Assembly: GCF_003943515.1 (NCBI RefSeq)
Contig: NZ_RJPT01000009.1
Span: 16,299-80,298, forward strand
Source: Streptococcus cristatus
GTDB lineage: Bacteria; Bacillota; Bacilli; Lactobacillales; Streptococcaceae
Direction: 5' to 3'
DNA: 64,000 nucleotides
In this document: positions 63,437 to 64,000 of the stretch, piece after piece
Layout of the letters: every line of letters begins with the position of its first letter
Position numbering within the stretch: position 1 is the first letter of the stretch
The notes under the pieces: generated by a model
Seen by the model: only the letters and a program-made list of their open reading frames with translations
Database searches by the model: none
Told to the model about the DNA's origin: nothing
Program-made: the position numbers and the translations under genes

Positions 63437-64000
63437 TCAGAGGGTATTTTGTAGTGGAAAGCGTCCAAAATTCTGCTCCGTCAGTGCAGGATTGCCCAGC
63501 TGATAAACTTTGTCAGCTTGCTGGGTCAAACTGTCCCACGGCTCCTTGCCAATACGGCTGACGAGTTCAACTTTTCCCTTAAGCTTGGACAAATGCTGAC
63601 GCCCCTGCTCGGAAAAGCCTAAAATATGGATTCCAGACGGAAGTTCTTCTTGTCTAGCTCCGACCAGGATATAGGTCAGCAGACGTCGAACCCGAGCCTT
63701 GGTATAGCGCTTGGTCGCCACCTGCTCGACCAGCTCTTCTATGGTCTCACTGCTTTTCAGAGCCTCCTTAATCCGAACAGACAACTCCTGATTGACCTGA
63801 TAAAAATCTGTCAAATCCGGACTTGTCACTATCTGGTAACGGAGATAAGGAAAGAGGTCCGACCAGGTCACCTTGGGAGCCATTTCAAGCAAGTGATAGG
63901 CTGGGGTGAATTTTTTCAGAAAGTCTGGCTGATTCAGATTCTGGCGAAGGGCTGTGGCTGAGGCAAATTCCTCATTAGCTGATAAGGAATGATAACCGGC
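63437..64000 (-). CDS. tmcAL: tRNA(Met) cytidine acetate ligase, C-terminal part (cut by window edge)
   Basis: The visible 187 residues, from [20 protein letters not shown] to the end [11 protein letters not shown], match the C-terminal region of the TmcAL (YlbM) family. These enzymes acetylate the wobble cytidine of elongator tRNA-Met using acetate and ATP. Seen are the [14 protein letters not shown] segment near the edge, YLRYQI, and [18 protein letters not shown], a basic RNA-binding helix. The nucleotide-binding N-terminus lies outside the window. The frame is open to the last base. Confidence 0.85.
   Translation of the reverse strand, partial: AGYHSLSANEEFASATALRQNLNQPDFLKKFTPAYHLLEMAPKVTWSDLFPYLRYQIVTSPDLTDFYQVNQELSVRIKEALKSSETIEELVEQVATKRYTKARVRRLLTYILVGARQEELPSGIHILGFSEQGRQHLSKLKGKVELVSRIGKEPWDSLTQQADKVYQLGNPALTEQNFGRFPLQNTL

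Overview
The window reads as chromosomal DNA of a low-GC oral Streptococcus, most likely of the mitis/sanguinis group. The evidence is the gene content and order: an amiACDEF oligopeptide transporter, liaFSR, a RocS-type chromosome segregation regulator, MacP next to mtnN and glmU, YabA in a tmk-holB-yabA-rsmI run, PolC beside pepS, and an rsmH-ftsL-pbp2x-mraY cluster. Species is not assigned. No rRNA, tRNA, CRISPR array, complete insertion sequence or prophage was seen. Almost all genes lie on the minus strand, which suggests that replication runs right to left here. The plus-strand exceptions are def, a YitT-type gene, a small immunity-like gene, an MFS exporter, rsmG, exoA and a VOC-fold gene.

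Layout. 1-1960: envelope stress system liaFSR (liaR cut by the window edge). 2182-5207: an endonuclease-fold protein and a glucose-type PTS EIICBA with two CcpA-like sites upstream. 5465-11942: the ami operon with a CodY-like box at its promoter and a strong hairpin between amiA and amiC. 12083-19262: membrane GDPD, rocS, rsuA, an MFS protein, def, a GlsB-type protein, pepS and a 50-codon gene. 19282-30021: polC, a PH-fold protein, proS, eep, cdsA, uppS and yajC. 30021-36812: transketolase, a small HTH protein, msrAB, a Spx/ArsC-like protein, a YciI-like protein and serCA (CodY-like box). 36951-43844: rsmI, yabA, holB, tmk, yitT, mtnN, macP, a Nudix hydrolase and glmU. 43845-44954: a gene-poor accessory patch with one immunity-like ORF and a response-regulator stump. 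44955-48408: a frameshifted surface protein with eight Bsp-type repeats and a C39-like peptidase domain, behind a close match to the WalR/VicR box. 48619-57659: trxB, a DUF4059 gene, an amino-acid ABC transporter, a DEAD-box helicase and the mraY-pbp2x-ftsL-rsmH wall and division cluster. 57907-64000: MFS, htpX, lemA, rsmG, exoA, a VOC gene and the C-terminal part of tmcAL.

Shared themes. Many genes serve growth and division of an ovoid Gram-positive cell: precursor and lipid-carrier supply (glmU, uppS, mraY), transpeptidation (pbp2x, macP), division (ftsL), replication (polC, holB, tmk, yabA) and segregation (rocS). A second theme is nutrient sensing, with peptide uptake and serine synthesis both carrying CodY-like boxes and the glucose PTS carrying cre-like sites.

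The most notable non-coding feature is a repeat of about 170 bp, folding into three consecutive hairpins, present in four copies (13949, 24231, 29837 and, inverted, 63236). Each copy sits at the 3' end of a gene and appears to double as a terminator. The copy near 63.2 kb abuts a second palindromic unit and looks composite. No clearly new multi-gene system was found. The best places to look further are the repeat family, the frameshifted repeat protein and the 44-kb relic patch.
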